This document shows, one piece after another, positions 8,177-17,226 of a stretch of 64,000 nt of DNA; the first letter of the stretch is position 1, and the number at the start of each line of letters is the position of its first letter. A model generated the notes under the pieces. It saw only the letters and a program-made list of their open reading frames with translations. It searched no databases and had not been told where the DNA came from. Position numbers and translations under genes: made by a program. This DNA comes from CAZKBP01 sp964551015 (lineage in GTDB: Bacteria > Bacteroidota > Bacteroidia > Cytophagales > Microscillaceae): NCBI GenBank assembly GCA_964551015.1, contig CAZKBP010000011.1, positions 77,651-141,650 on the forward strand. Direction: 5' to 3'.

Positions 8177-9397
8177 TTACAAATAGCTTAGCCACCATTG
8201 ATCTTTACGTTTAGCTTTGTATTCCATGTACCAAAGGCACAGTGGATAAAGCATAGACAACACGAAAATCCAGACCGCATAGACCAATCCCAGGCTGTAG
8301 CCATAATTAGCCAAGGTTTGATTCTGAAAAGTATTGGGGGTGATAATCAGGGCATGCCAGGGATGATTGTCGAATGGAGCACCCAATAAGGCAAAGGTGT
8401 GAATGATGTATAAATGCAGTATGTAGAAAAATAAAGGAACACGTCCGAAGGTGATGAAAACAGAACCCACTCCTCGAAATTTTATGTTTTCCAAGGCTCG
8501 GAGCAAGAGCAGCGCAATCCCCAGCATGACCAGTGCGTAGTGTAAGGAGGGCGGGTATTTGTTTACATTGATAAAAGATAAAAAGGTATAAACACCAGAC
8601 TTCTGAGCTGACCACGGCACGGGATCGCCGTAAATATTACCCAAACGTAACAAAACAAACAAAGCCAAAGCGCCTAAGCCCGCCCAGAGTAAAAAACGAC
8701 GTCGAGTGGCTACCGAAAAATTCCCCCCCGAGCGGTAGAAAATACCCAAACCATAGCCCAAACACATAATTCCTAGCCAGGGCAGCACTGGGTAAAAGAC
8801 AAAAAATAGCTTAGAAGAAGCCAAGAAAGTACCATGTGTTTTCGCCAGAATCCAGAATTTTTGCACCCCCGGATGCTCAGGCTGAATACTATCAAAGAGA
8901 TTATGCCCCAAGACAATCACCAAGCCCAAAGCTACGATGGCCCACAAAGGCAGGTAAACCAGTAGAGACATCAAAATCATGCTCATCCCGATGGCCCAAA
9001 TTACTTGCAGGAAAACAATGGAAAAAGTTGGGTCAAAAAACCAGGCAAAAGCTACCACAGTAACTTCTAGCAAGACCAGCCAAAGCCCCCTCGTCCACAA
9101 AAAACGTGATAATTGCGCTTTATTCTCCAATCTATGACCGTGCAGATGCGCCGCTGTACCTGCCAAAAACACAAAAATCGGAGCACAGAGATGGGTAATC
9201 CAACGGGTCATAAATAGCAAAGGAGTGGTCGTCTCTAGGTTAAGCGGATTATCAGAAAAATGCCCTTGATGAAAGAAAAACCGAGAGTGATCCAGCACCA
9301 TCAAAATCATCACGATTCCTCTCAGAAAATCGATAGAATGGATTCGCGCGCTTGTAGATAAAGCAGTTCGGGGAGAGGTGAGTACACTTTCGGCCAT
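8177..9397 (-). CDS. DUF1624 / heparan-alpha-glucosaminide acetyltransferase-like membrane protein
   Basis: This 406-residue polytopic membrane protein has about ten hydrophobic helices. It begins RIHSIDFLRGIVMILMVLDH, the signature of the DUF1624/YeiB acyltransferase superfamily, followed by HLCAPIFVFLAGTAAHL. The helix 1 His (LDHSRFF) matches the position thought to be catalytic in related transmembrane acetyltransferases. Such proteins transfer acyl groups across the inner membrane to sugars or envelope polymers; the acceptor is unknown here. Members with exactly this domain arrangement are common in Bacteroidota. It has no co-directional neighbour close enough to suggest an operon. Confidence 0.82.
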   Translation of the reverse strand: MAESVLTSPRTALSTSARIHSIDFLRGIVMILMVLDHSRFFFHQGHFSDNPLNLETTTPLLFMTRWITHLCAPIFVFLAGTAAHLHGHRLENKAQLSRFLWTRGLWLVLLEVTVVAFAWFFDPTFSIVFLQVIWAIGMSMILMSLLVYLPLWAIVALGLVIVLGHNLFDSIQPEHPGVQKFWILAKTHGTFLASSKLFFVFYPVLPWLGIMCLGYGLGIFYRSGGNFSVATRRRFLLWAGLGALALFVLLRLGNIYGDPVPWSAQKSGVYTFLSFINVNKYPPSLHYALVMLGIALLLLRALENIKFRGVGSVFITFGRVPLFFYILHLYIIHTFALLGAPFDNHPWHALIITPNTFQNQTLANYGYSLGLVYAVWIFVLSMLYPLCLWYMEYKAKRKDQWWLSYL

Positions 9398-9620
9398 CAG
9401 AATAAGTGGTTTGGATGCGTAATATTAGACTAAGACATAGAATAGAACGCTCATCGGGGGTGATGTGTTTCTGGATTGTTTCTTATTTTATGCACATTAT
9501 TCTTTTCTACTTCGTACGACTCTCAAGTTGGCTAGTTTTTTTGATAAAAGCCATTAAACCCTCTCCTCTTATCTGGGTCTATAGGGCAAATAGTTTTTAG
9601 AAATTAAAAAATAAAAACCC

Positions 9621-10115
9621 ATGGAAAGATTCATCAAAATCAACTTTTTAACTGCCCTATTACTCCTGAGCTTTACTACATTGCAAGCCCAGGAAACCAA
9701 AACCAAAAGAGAAAAAGTAGAAACAGCCTCCCAAAGCAATCCTAAGGCGAGCCGTCGTGCTCAAAAATTTCAAAAAAACAATCCCAAGGGCGCCAGCAAA
9801 GTCGCCAAAGATGCGCGGAATCGTCCCGGCAAAGCCAAGAAAGTGTATCGGGCCGCCGACCAAAGCCCGAAGGGAGCCAAAGCCCTCAACCGTCGCGCTA
9901 CCACTAATCCTAATGCCAGCAAGCAGGTCTACCAAGACGCCAAACGCAACCAGGACAAAACCAAGAAAGTATACCAAGCGGCAGACCGCAATCCGAACGC
10001 AGCCAAAAAAGGCTACCGCAAATCAGCCAAAACCAACACTACTAAGCAAAACTACCAACGCGGCAAAAAGAACCTCAAAGGGGTAAAACGCCGAGCCCAA
10101 GGCCGCCGCCAATAA
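9621..10115 (+). CDS. Secreted, strongly basic 14-residue-repeat protein
   Basis: This 164-residue protein has a clear signal peptide (FLTALLLLSFTTLQAQ, cleavage near residue 23). The mature part is about nine imperfect 14-residue repeats with consensus (N/S)P(K/N)-A-(S/K)K-x-Y-x-x-A-x-x, for example PGKAKKVYRAAD and DKTKKVYQAAD. Lys and Arg are very abundant and acidic residues few, so the mature protein is a polycation resembling the tails of linker histones. It is not recognised as a named family. It could bind extracellular DNA, acidic polysaccharide or LPS; these are inferences. The start ATG follows an A-rich stretch typical of the lineage. The T9SS esterase gene begins 105 bp downstream on the same strand. 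Confidence 0.72.
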   Translation: MERFIKINFLTALLLLSFTTLQAQETKTKREKVETASQSNPKASRRAQKFQKNNPKGASKVAKDARNRPGKAKKVYRAADQSPKGAKALNRRATTNPNASKQVYQDAKRNQDKTKKVYQAADRNPNAAKKGYRKSAKTNTTKQNYQRGKKNLKGVKRRAQGRRQ

Positions 10116-10220
10116 TAAACCAATTTTCATAAAAACCAAGACCAAAACCCGAAAGTAGGCCACCGATCCAATCAGGCGGTCGCCTGCTTTCTCAAATACC
10201 CCAAACCAATCCTGCGAGTC

Positions 10221-12677
10221 ATGTCAAAATTCACCAGAATTTACCTCAGCTTATGGCTGTGGAGCCTGTGCTCTTCCCTTGCCGCCCAAGAGACCCCTTG
10301 GGAAAACAGCTATTCAGCCGGCTATAAGGATACGAATGGAAACTTTGCCGGAGGAACCGAAATCATGAACCTCATTGCTCACAAGGGAAAGCTCTACGCC
10401 GGCAATAGCTATTGGATGGAATCAGACCCCAGTCTGGAGCCTAGTTGTGAAATCTTAACCCTAACTCACCCGGATAGCGCCTGGCGTGTCGACAAAGATT
10501 TCGGCCCTGACAACCAACGCCTCAACACTATGGCCTCTCTCGTATTCAGGCAGGATAGTGCCGGGAATGCCATCACTCCCGATACCCTCCTGGTGGCCGT
10601 GCCCACCACCAAAACCGGAGAGGTTTTTGTGTGGGTCAGAAACGACACGGCGCATACCTGGGAAAAAGTGTACCTGAGACAAGGCGCCCAACCCCGCTCC
10701 CTCACTACCTACTACGACTCCCTGAATCGGGAGCAATTGATCTACGTAGGGCTCAAAAACACTGGCATCGTCCCGGGAGGAGTTTTCAAAGGCTGGTACG
10801 ACCCCAGCGTGGCGGGCAAGCTCGTCTTTGATTCTATCCCCGAATTAGAGACACCTCTGGACGGACGTGTCATGGGCTTTGCCGAATGCAATGGAAAACT
10901 CTACGCAGCCAGCGAATCTACCGACGGCTTCAACGATTGGGGAGAAATCTACGAAAGAGACAATGCCAGCCGTGAATGGAACCTGGTCTATCGCTCCGAA
11001 ATAGGGGGCGAAACCGAAGACCTCAGGGGCCTGACCAGCATCCCAAATCCAGAGGGAGCGGGCGAAGTGCTACTCTTTAGCTGGCGCAGCAAAGTCCGGC
11101 GCCTGAACCCCCTCGAAGGTTATCGAGAAACCATCGAGGCGGAGGTGAAAGACACACTTGAAAAAGCCCTCGGCGAACCAATCAACTGGGTCTTGTCTGC
11201 TTACAATCGCTTCGAGCCCATCACTGACCCGACAACGGGCGAAACCATCTGGCTGATGGGCTTCGAGAGCAGACTGCTCGAGCCCTCCACCCGCTGGGCA
11301 AATATAGATCGCCTGTTGGTAGATGGGATGTATTTTATCCGTCGTCAGCGCGCAGGTGAAATCAGCTATGAATTTAAGCAGATTTACCAAAATGATCCTC
11401 AAAATATCACCGACCTTCTGGTGGCTTCCCGTACCTTTGCCGCCTCGCCTTTTGTGGGAGAGGAAGACATCTTGTATGCAGGAGGCTACGATGCCAACTC
11501 CAAGCCCGCCAACCTGACGGCCTGGATTTACAAAGGCCGTATCCAAGAACGCCCCGAAGTTGAGACCAATTACACCCTTTATTCAAACATTGACTATGTC
11601 AACGAAAACCAGCAAGCCAAATTGCAACTAGACCTTTACGTGCCCTCTCAGGGAAACCAACCCAAGCCTGTTATGGTCTACGTGCACGGAGGAAGCTGGC
11701 GCACGGGCGATAAGAGCAACACGGGCAGCAAAGACCAGTTCTTTACCGAGCAAGGGTACATCTTCGTAAGCGTGAATTATCGGCTTTCGCCCAATCCCAT
11801 TGATCTGAATGATCCCGACCGGATTATCTTCCCTACGCACCCTCAGGATGTGGCCAAAGCCGTGGCCTGGGTGATCAAAAATATTGAAGCCTACGGAGGA
11901 GACGCCGGGCAAGTGTCCCTGATCGGGCATTCGGCGGGGGCACATTTGGTCTCTCTCATCTCTACCGACGAGTCTTACCTTCAACAAGAAGGCATCGATT
12001 TAAGCCAAATCCAATGTGTCTGTTCTTTGGATGCCGGAGCACACGACATCCCCTATTACCTCAACCGTTATGTGATAGAGGGCAGCGGGCAGTGGAATAA
12101 TTATGTAAATGCTTTTACGGATGATCCCGATGTCTGGGAAGCCGCTTCCCCCATCACCTATGTATCACCTGATAAGGATATTCCAGATTTTATGCTCGTC
12201 TATCAAGGAAGTGCCCAAAGAGTAGATTTGCATCGAAATTTTGGAGAAGCACTGGCAGCAGCGCAGGTGCCCGTTACTTATTACAATGCTCAGCCCTGGT
12301 CGCACACGGAAATTAACCAGGCGGTGGGAGCTGATTTGCCAGAAACACAGGTCTATAACGATAGCTTGCTGTATTTTTTCAGCGATTGCCTGCAAAACCG
12401 CTCTCTGCCTACCCGTACCGAGACTTTTGACTCTCGAGATTTCATGCAAATTACGCCCAACCCCACTTCCGGCCAAGTAACCCTGCAGCTCGACGAAAGC
12501 ATCCGGTTGGAAGAACTCACCCTCCGGGTATTTTCTATGCAGGGAAAGCCCCTGAGAGAATTTTCTTTCAAAGATCATCGAGTAAGCGTGGATCTCAGTC
12601 GTGTCCCGCCAGGAACTTATCTGGTGAAAATTATTTACCAACATCAAACCACGTGGCAAAGGATTTTGAAACTGTGA
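10221..12677 (+). CDS. T9SS-exported alpha/beta hydrolase (BD-FAE-like esterase)
   Basis: This 818-residue secreted protein starts with a signal peptide ending SSLAAQ. Residues ~25-440 form an N-terminal region rich in Trp/Gly/Asp strand repeats, probably a beta-propeller. Residues ~455-720 are an alpha/beta hydrolase of the carboxylesterase/BD-FAE type: oxyanion motif HGGSWR (H489) and nucleophile motif GHSAG (S571); the catalytic His is probably in PWSHTEIN. The last ~80 residues are a type A T9SS sorting tail (ITPNPTSGQVTL through VPPGTYLVKI). The product is expected on the cell surface or outside, cleaving ester bonds in polysaccharide or other polymers. A strong terminator follows. The fusion of propeller and esterase is unusual, but each part is clear. 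Confidence 0.82.
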   Translation: MSKFTRIYLSLWLWSLCSSLAAQETPWENSYSAGYKDTNGNFAGGTEIMNLIAHKGKLYAGNSYWMESDPSLEPSCEILTLTHPDSAWRVDKDFGPDNQRLNTMASLVFRQDSAGNAITPDTLLVAVPTTKTGEVFVWVRNDTAHTWEKVYLRQGAQPRSLTTYYDSLNREQLIYVGLKNTGIVPGGVFKGWYDPSVAGKLVFDSIPELETPLDGRVMGFAECNGKLYAASESTDGFNDWGEIYERDNASREWNLVYRSEIGGETEDLRGLTSIPNPEGAGEVLLFSWRSKVRRLNPLEGYRETIEAEVKDTLEKALGEPINWVLSAYNRFEPITDPTTGETIWLMGFESRLLEPSTRWANIDRLLVDGMYFIRRQRAGEISYEFKQIYQNDPQNITDLLVASRTFAASPFVGEEDILYAGGYDANSKPANLTAWIYKGRIQERPEVETNYTLYSNIDYVNENQQAKLQLDLYVPSQGNQPKPVMVYVHGGSWRTGDKSNTGSKDQFFTEQGYIFVSVNYRLSPNPIDLNDPDRIIFPTHPQDVAKAVAWVIKNIEAYGGDAGQVSLIGHSAGAHLVSLISTDESYLQQEGIDLSQIQCVCSLDAGAHDIPYYLNRYVIEGSGQWNNYVNAFTDDPDVWEAASPITYVSPDKDIPDFMLVYQGSAQRVDLHRNFGEALAAAQVPVTYYNAQPWSHTEINQAVGADLPETQVYNDSLLYFFSDCLQNRSLPTRTETFDSRDFMQITPNPTSGQVTLQLDESIRLEELTLRVFSMQGKPLREFSFKDHRVSVDLSRVPPGTYLVKIIYQHQTTWQRILKL

Positions 12678-12714
12678 ACAAACCGGAACCACACCAATTA
12701 GTTTTGTCAAAAAC

Positions 12715-12745
12715 CATCGTTACCCTGACGTAGCGATGTTTTTTT
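12715..12745 (+). terminator. Rho-independent terminator
   Basis: The 9-bp stem CATCGTTAC / GTAGCGATG (one G-T wobble) with a 6-base loop is followed by seven T residues. It lies 38 bp after the stop of the T9SS esterase gene and ends just before the convergent membrane-protein gene. Confidence 0.88.
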
Positions 12746-12748
12746 GAA

Positions 12749-13123
12749 TCATCCCTGAAAAATAGAACGCCAAGGAATGACCCAGGGCAATACTAAAACC
12801 CAGACCAGAAAAAAAACAGCCATCCCTCTGGGATAAGCTTGTTGATTCAATAAGGCAGGTAAAGCGGCAAAAATGAGCCAACTGGATTTGTAAATCAATT
12901 GAAACAAAAGCACCAAGCTCATTTGCATCGGATAGAACAAGCCCAGAACCGACAGGATAAAAATGGCGCCCCACAAGGCTCCCACCAGTCGAATGGCCTC
13001 CGAATACGCAAAATCATTGCTAAAAACCGTAGCCTGAGCCGTATGCGGATAAAAAAGACTCGAGATGCTAATCCAACCCGCCACGAGGATATTTGCGACA
13101 TAGATCAATTTGAGTGAAAGCAT
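12749..13123 (-). CDS. Small four-helix membrane protein, unknown
   Basis: This 124-residue protein has four predicted membrane helices: an N-terminal one (LIYVANILVAGWISI), one around LVGALWGAIFILSVLGL, one around LVLLFQLIYKSSWLIFAAL, and a C-terminal one (AVFFLVWVLVLPWVI). The layout resembles small DUF-type membrane proteins of Bacteroidota. I do not recognise a family with confidence and see no catalytic motif. Its stop is a few bases from the terminator of the convergent esterase gene. The 250 bp upstream contain no other gene. Confidence 0.65.
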   Translation of the reverse strand: MLSLKLIYVANILVAGWISISSLFYPHTAQATVFSNDFAYSEAIRLVGALWGAIFILSVLGLFYPMQMSLVLLFQLIYKSSWLIFAALPALLNQQAYPRGMAVFFLVWVLVLPWVIPWRSIFQG

Positions 13124-13373
13124 ATATTTAGTTTTTGGCTCTTAGAGATCAGCAGGCAGACCCACGCAGCCTACTGACCTATCGATATTTCAGGCTCAAA
13201 GTTCGCCTATTTTTACCCAATTCTACTTAACCCAGATTAAGTCTGTCCGAGTGCAGCGTTTGGGAATGCCCACGTACCGGGCTCAAAAAACCGCATAGGG
13301 TAAGAGAGCACTTCTCCAGATGATGACGGCTGCAACCATAAAATTTTAGGCAGAAATGAATGAACCAAACCAC

Positions 13374-14516
13374 TTAGCGCGGATTATCGTGTATAAATCG
13401 GTGCGTACGGGCGGCCATTTCTTCTCCTAAATCTTCCTGAATAAAATGATTGGCCTTCGCAAAAGAAGAATGAAGTTGATTCTTCGCCCCGGGTACAGCC
13501 TGAATCCACTTGATTTGAAGATCTGGTCTGCCTAACAAATTATCTTTCAGACCAATCAGTGATAAAAAAGGTTTCTCAAATTTTTGTAAGCTTTCCCAAG
13601 CTGGCAAAGTCTGTCCACGCATTCCGGCCGTCATCGAGGGCAAAGTTCTAGGACCCGCGCAGTAAATAAAAGAAGGAAAAGGCGCATCATAGGCCGCTTT
13701 TTCTCCTTGACTAAGCTTCCGATGCGTAGCCAAGGCCACGGTTTCGCTGGGTTTGATTTGGGGCGCAGTTAGGCAGTAGAGAATCCAAGCCTGAAAAAAA
13801 TCGGGCATGCCCCGAAGCGCATATTTAGCCACGCTGGCTCGCAGTCCTTTGACTTTGGGGTTGACCACGACGGGGTTGGGAATATAAAGCGTGTTGTTTT
13901 CTTCGGTAAAAAGCGGTAAATCGCCGTTGGCTAAGACTACCCGTGCGAATAAATCTGGGTTTTCGCCCACCACACGTAGCCCGATGAGGCTTCCCCAATC
14001 TTGTACGAAAACGGTGATATTTTTCAAATCCAGCTTTTGGATAAACTCCAAAATATCTGCACAATGTTGATCATAAGTATGATATTTCTGCGCCACGGGC
14101 TTATCCGATTTGCCCATACCGATCAAATCAGGCGCAATGCAGCGATATCCACGGGCGACCAAATTCGTGATCATTTTACGATAAAGATAAGACCAAGTAG
14201 GCTGCCCGTGGAGCATCAAGACCACCTCTCCGTCCTGAGAACCTTCGGCTACATAGTGCATTTGTAAGCCATTCACCTCTACATAATGAGGCCGAAAAGG
14301 ATAATCTGGTAAATGCTGGAAACGCTCTTCGGGAGTTTTGACGTACTCGATGCCCGAAGCCGTTTTGTGAACAGGCACGCTTTCGTCCCAAAATACCTCG
14401 GGAGGGTAGGGGGCAACTTTTTGTACATAGGAGCCACCCCCCGTTTTGAAGTCAACCTCAATCGGGGAGGGAATGGCATAAGAAGCGGTTTTAGCTAAGG
14501 TTTTGATGAAGCTCAT
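13374..14516 (-). CDS. Haloalkane dehalogenase-like alpha/beta hydrolase
   Basis: This 380-residue protein has the full pattern of haloalkane dehalogenases (EC 3.8.1.5), which hydrolyse carbon-halogen bonds to alcohols and free halide. The oxyanion segment is LHGQPTWSYLYRKM, matching the DhlA-type subfamily. The nucleophile is D173 in FVQDWGSLIG, followed by halide-stabilising W174. The likely catalytic His is H357 (KANHFIQED), with an acid in LIGLKDNLLG. An N-terminal extension of ~60 residues precedes the usual start and has no clear signal peptide. Epoxide hydrolases are close relatives, but they usually have HGFP where this has HGQP, so dehalogenase is the better call. The natural substrate is unknown. 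Confidence 0.82.
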   Translation of the reverse strand: MSFIKTLAKTASYAIPSPIEVDFKTGGGSYVQKVAPYPPEVFWDESVPVHKTASGIEYVKTPEERFQHLPDYPFRPHYVEVNGLQMHYVAEGSQDGEVVLMLHGQPTWSYLYRKMITNLVARGYRCIAPDLIGMGKSDKPVAQKYHTYDQHCADILEFIQKLDLKNITVFVQDWGSLIGLRVVGENPDLFARVVLANGDLPLFTEENNTLYIPNPVVVNPKVKGLRASVAKYALRGMPDFFQAWILYCLTAPQIKPSETVALATHRKLSQGEKAAYDAPFPSFIYCAGPRTLPSMTAGMRGQTLPAWESLQKFEKPFLSLIGLKDNLLGRPDLQIKWIQAVPGAKNQLHSSFAKANHFIQEDLGEEMAARTHRFIHDNPR

Positions 14517-14820
14517 AAAATATACAGATGATAAAAAATGTAAAGCAAGGGTTAGACCGCTAAAATTAGTATAAAAACCTTAAAATGGGGCCTCAGAAGG
14601 CACTAGAATTGAATAGCTGGGCTTTATCCTCTTGATAGAAATGTCGAATGAGGAGATAGTATCCAAATCTTTCAAAGCTATGATATTTATCTAAGTGGCT
14701 GAAAATACGGCTTAATTCTCTTGATCTCAAAATTAAATTACAAGGCAGTTCGCCAGACGTGAAAACTGCTCGCATCGGGTTTCGTTGCTTTGATCGAGTG
14801 ATGCTTCAACCAGTTTTTTT
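14517..14820. other. Intergenic region with doubtful 60-codon frame
   Basis: This is the divergent promoter region between the dehalogenase gene and the DUF4421 gene. On the minus strand 14593-14775 is open for 60 codons (ELPCNLILRSREL and onward), but there is no convincing ribosome site or family match. It could be a remnant or chance. I see no repeat or RNA gene. Confidence 0.35.
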
Positions 14821-15906
14821 ATGAAATATCTAATCATTTCGTTGACCTTTGGAATCTTATTTTCAAGCACGAGCCAAGCGCAAAGAAAGTATTTTCAAAC
14901 CTTTGATGATTGTCTTTTGCTCAAGACTTCCATCTCCAATAGCTCCTTGAATCTCAGCCTTTCTCCTAGGTCAAATGGCCTTACCAAGTTCTCAAAGCTA
15001 ATTTGGTACCGCCCCAGTGTGCAGAACACGATCGGAATTGGCTTGGGATTCAAGGATTTAGCCCTGCATTTTAATTTCAAGTTAAGACAAAACGCTACGA
15101 TTGAGGCCAGGCAGGGGAACAGCAAATATTCAGACTTACAAATTCATTCCTACGGGAAAAAATTAGGCTACGATATCTATTATCAAACCTATAAAGGCTA
15201 TTACATTGAAAATCTGGACAACTTCGTGAATGGACTTTTTAGCGGCAATCAATTGCAACAAAGGGATGATTTGAGGTTAAAAAACTTCTCCACCAATGTG
15301 TTCTATGTTTTCAATCCCCAAAAATTCTCTTACCGTTCTGCTTTCGTACTTGACGAAAAACAACTTAGAAGTGGCGGTTCTTTTATACTAACGGGTTCTT
15401 TGGGATATTTCCAAGTGTCTGCGGACTCGAGTATTGTCCCCTCGAATACGGACATAGCATTTCACTCCAAAGCTCATTTCAATCAGGTCGATTTTTATAC
15501 GTTGGCAGTTACGCCGGGCTATGCGCATAATTTCGTATTTCCCAAAGGTTTTTATTTCAGCGTGGGTGTTTCTGGCTTGATTGGTTTGCAGTATCACGAA
15601 GGTCACGCTGAAGAATATGCCAACAAAGGCTTCCATTATTTTTTAAAAGGTATTTTCAAATCTTCGCTGGGCTATAATGTAGAAAAGTGGGTAGCAGGGA
15701 TATCACTGACCACGGATATTCAAGGGATGAATACCGAATTTGTCCAATTTAGAACCAATAATTTGAATATATCACTATTTCTAGCCCGTAGAATCAGAGT
15801 CAAGTGGATGAAAGGGAAAAAGTCATTCCTCGAGTTTTTGAGCAAAAAGAGAAACCGGGCGCCAAGGTCTTCTCACTCACTCACGCCCGTAGGATATCGT
15901 AAATAA
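14821..15906 (+). CDS. DUF4421-like outer-membrane beta-barrel protein
   Basis: This 361-residue protein has a signal peptide (LIISLTFGILFSSTSQAQ). The rest is rich in alternating hydrophobic/polar strands with many aromatic residues, such as LSLSPRSNGLTKFSKLIWYRPS, which is shortened here to its core LIWYRPS, then IGIGLGFKDLALHFNFKL and a C-terminal half with YFQVSADS-type strands. The arrangement matches DUF4421 proteins of Bacteroidota, predicted outer-membrane barrels of unknown role. The C-terminus ends in a basic tail (KKSFLEFLSKKRNRAP) that may stay periplasmic. The gene precedes the TetR gene by ~80 bp, but an operator-like palindrome between them suggests separate control. Confidence 0.65.
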   Translation: MKYLIISLTFGILFSSTSQAQRKYFQTFDDCLLLKTSISNSSLNLSLSPRSNGLTKFSKLIWYRPSVQNTIGIGLGFKDLALHFNFKLRQNATIEARQGNSKYSDLQIHSYGKKLGYDIYYQTYKGYYIENLDNFVNGLFSGNQLQQRDDLRLKNFSTNVFYVFNPQKFSYRSAFVLDEKQLRSGGSFILTGSLGYFQVSADSSIVPSNTDIAFHSKAHFNQVDFYTLAVTPGYAHNFVFPKGFYFSVGVSGLIGLQYHEGHAEEYANKGFHYFLKGIFKSSLGYNVEKWVAGISLTTDIQGMNTEFVQFRTNNLNISLFLARRIRVKWMKGKKSFLEFLSKKRNRAPRSSHSLTPVGYRK

Positions 15907-15920
15907 AATCATTTTTCCCA

Positions 15921-15936
15921 AACAACCGTTTGTTTT
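15921..15936. promoter_or_regulatory. Operator-like palindrome upstream of TetR gene
   Basis: AAACAACCGTTTGTTT is a 16-bp near-palindrome (14 of 16 positions symmetric) 51 bp before the TetR start. The half-site GTTTG recurs in a palindrome directly before the thioesterase gene. Autoregulation by the TetR protein is the inferred role. Confidence 0.5.
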
Positions 15937-15987
15937 ATAAATTTAAAACTGTAACTTACAAGCCGAAACCTATAACCTATATTTAGA

Positions 15988-16596
15988 TTGCCTTTACAAA
16001 AAACCAACAAAGACGAAATCACCGAGAAAGTCGCTGAGATCATTAATTTGAACGGCTATCACGCGACCTCGATGCAGCAGTTCGCAGATGCTTGTGGGCT
16101 GGAGAAGGGAAGCTTTTATCATTATTTCAAAGGAGGCAAGAAAGAATTGGTGCAAGCCGCTTTGCGACATGCCCTAGAATTTTTTAAGGAAAAAGTATTC
16201 AGCAAGGCTTATGACGAGCGATACAGTCCGCAGGAGCGATTGACCAAAATGCTCGATATCAAATACCGGCTCGTGTCTAAAAATTTGCAAGGTTGCCTTT
16301 TTGGGAATATTGCCCTAGAAACCGCACGTCACGCCAAGGCCAGAGATACGAAAGGAGGCAAGGATGATGAGCAAACTTATGAGGCATTCCAACCCATCAT
16401 TCAAGCGTTTTTTGATGCGTGGCAGGCCGCCCTTGTCCACCTTTTGCGTACCAAATATCCCATAGATATGGCTCAGCCAAAAGCCTCCGCCTGGATTGCT
16501 CAGGCCGAAGGAGCCATGGTGCTAATGAAAGCTTATCAAAATGAACAGTTTTTAATGGATCATCAAGCTCAGATTTTAAAAGAATTTTCAAGTTAA
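15988..16596 (+). CDS. TetR/AcrR-family transcriptional regulator
   Basis: This 202-residue protein has a TetR N-terminal DNA-binding domain: ITEKVAEIINLNGYHATSMQQ leads to the recognition helix region ADACGLEKGSFYHYFKGGKK (residues ~10-55). The C-terminal helical ligand domain is of the YerO/LfrR-like kind (KMLDIKYRLVSKNLQGCLFGN). The best start is the TTG at 15988, giving MPLQKTNKDEI, because no ATG precedes the HTH. The thioesterase gene follows after 38 bp on the same strand, and matching palindromes lie before both genes, so the regulator probably represses itself and the thioesterase. The inducer is unknown. Confidence 0.88.
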   Translation: MPLQKTNKDEITEKVAEIINLNGYHATSMQQFADACGLEKGSFYHYFKGGKKELVQAALRHALEFFKEKVFSKAYDERYSPQERLTKMLDIKYRLVSKNLQGCLFGNIALETARHAKARDTKGGKDDEQTYEAFQPIIQAFFDAWQAALVHLLRTKYPIDMAQPKASAWIAQAEGAMVLMKAYQNEQFLMDHQAQILKEFSS

Positions 16597-16615
16597 AAAA
16601 TTTACCTATAATTTT

Positions 16616-16629
16616 ACCAAACGTTTGTT
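16616..16629. promoter_or_regulatory. Operator-like palindrome upstream of thioesterase gene
   Basis: The perfect 10-bp palindrome CAAACGTTTG (16618-16627), with one more symmetric pair outside it, lies 7 bp before the thioesterase ATG. It shares its core with the palindrome at 15921-15936 before the TetR gene, which suggests one repressor for both. Confidence 0.5.
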
Positions 16630-16634
16630 CAAAA

Positions 16635-17081
16635 ATGGAAGCACAAAACACAAACCCACGCCTAGCTTGGCTCCAACAACAAATCGGCCAAGACATGACC
16701 AATAGTCCCTCACCCTTTGCCCATTGGCTCAAAGGAACACTTCTAGAAGTCCATGAAGATGGAATCAAGGCTTCTTACACGGTTCGCAAGGAAATGACCA
16801 ATCCCGTGGGTATGCTCCACGGAGGGGTGATTGCGGGTATCTTTGATGATCTGCTCGGTACGACTTTTTTTTCTATGAATACGGAGTATTTTTATCCAAC
16901 CGTGGATTTGAACGTGATTTATTTTGCCTCGGCTCGGGAAGGAGAGGTGGTCGAGTGCGCTACCAAAGTGATCAAAAAAGGAAAAACCGTTATTTACACC
17001 GAAGCCACTTTGCATAATGCGGAGGGAAAACTCTTGGCCAAAGCGGGCAGTAATATCGTGAAGAGTAGCCTGAAAATCTGA
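16635..17081 (+). CDS. PaaI-type hotdog-fold thioesterase
   Basis: This 148-residue protein has the usual length of single-domain hotdog thioesterases, which hydrolyse acyl-CoA thioesters. The hotdog signature is NPVGMLHGGVIAGIFDDLLG (residues ~55-74), with the HGG turn at the active site and an acidic residue in the central helix (FDDLLG). Later strands include DLNVIYFASAREGEVVECAT and TEATLHNAEGKLLAKA. It is cytoplasmic. The acyl group is unknown; PaaI relatives act on phenylacetyl- or hydroxybenzoyl-CoA and medium acyl-CoAs. Its position behind a TetR gene with matching palindromes implies control by that regulator. Confidence 0.85.
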   Translation: MEAQNTNPRLAWLQQQIGQDMTNSPSPFAHWLKGTLLEVHEDGIKASYTVRKEMTNPVGMLHGGVIAGIFDDLLGTTFFSMNTEYFYPTVDLNVIYFASAREGEVVECATKVIKKGKTVIYTEATLHNAEGKLLAKAGSNIVKSSLKI

Positions 17082-17226
17082 TATCTCCGCCCAGCTTGCC
17101 CAAACAGTCTTTCTCTCCAAATGGGGCAAGACTTGTGAAACGATGGGTTTTTTTCCTAAAAGAAGTTTAACTTGCGTGTGTCCAACACCAATTTTTAATC
17201 TTTTGGGTATATAGTCGGTAAATATC

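Noticed and set aside
11070..11546. 158-codon minus-strand frame inside the T9SS esterase gene
   Set aside because: Antisense shadow; the plus-strand protein is clear.
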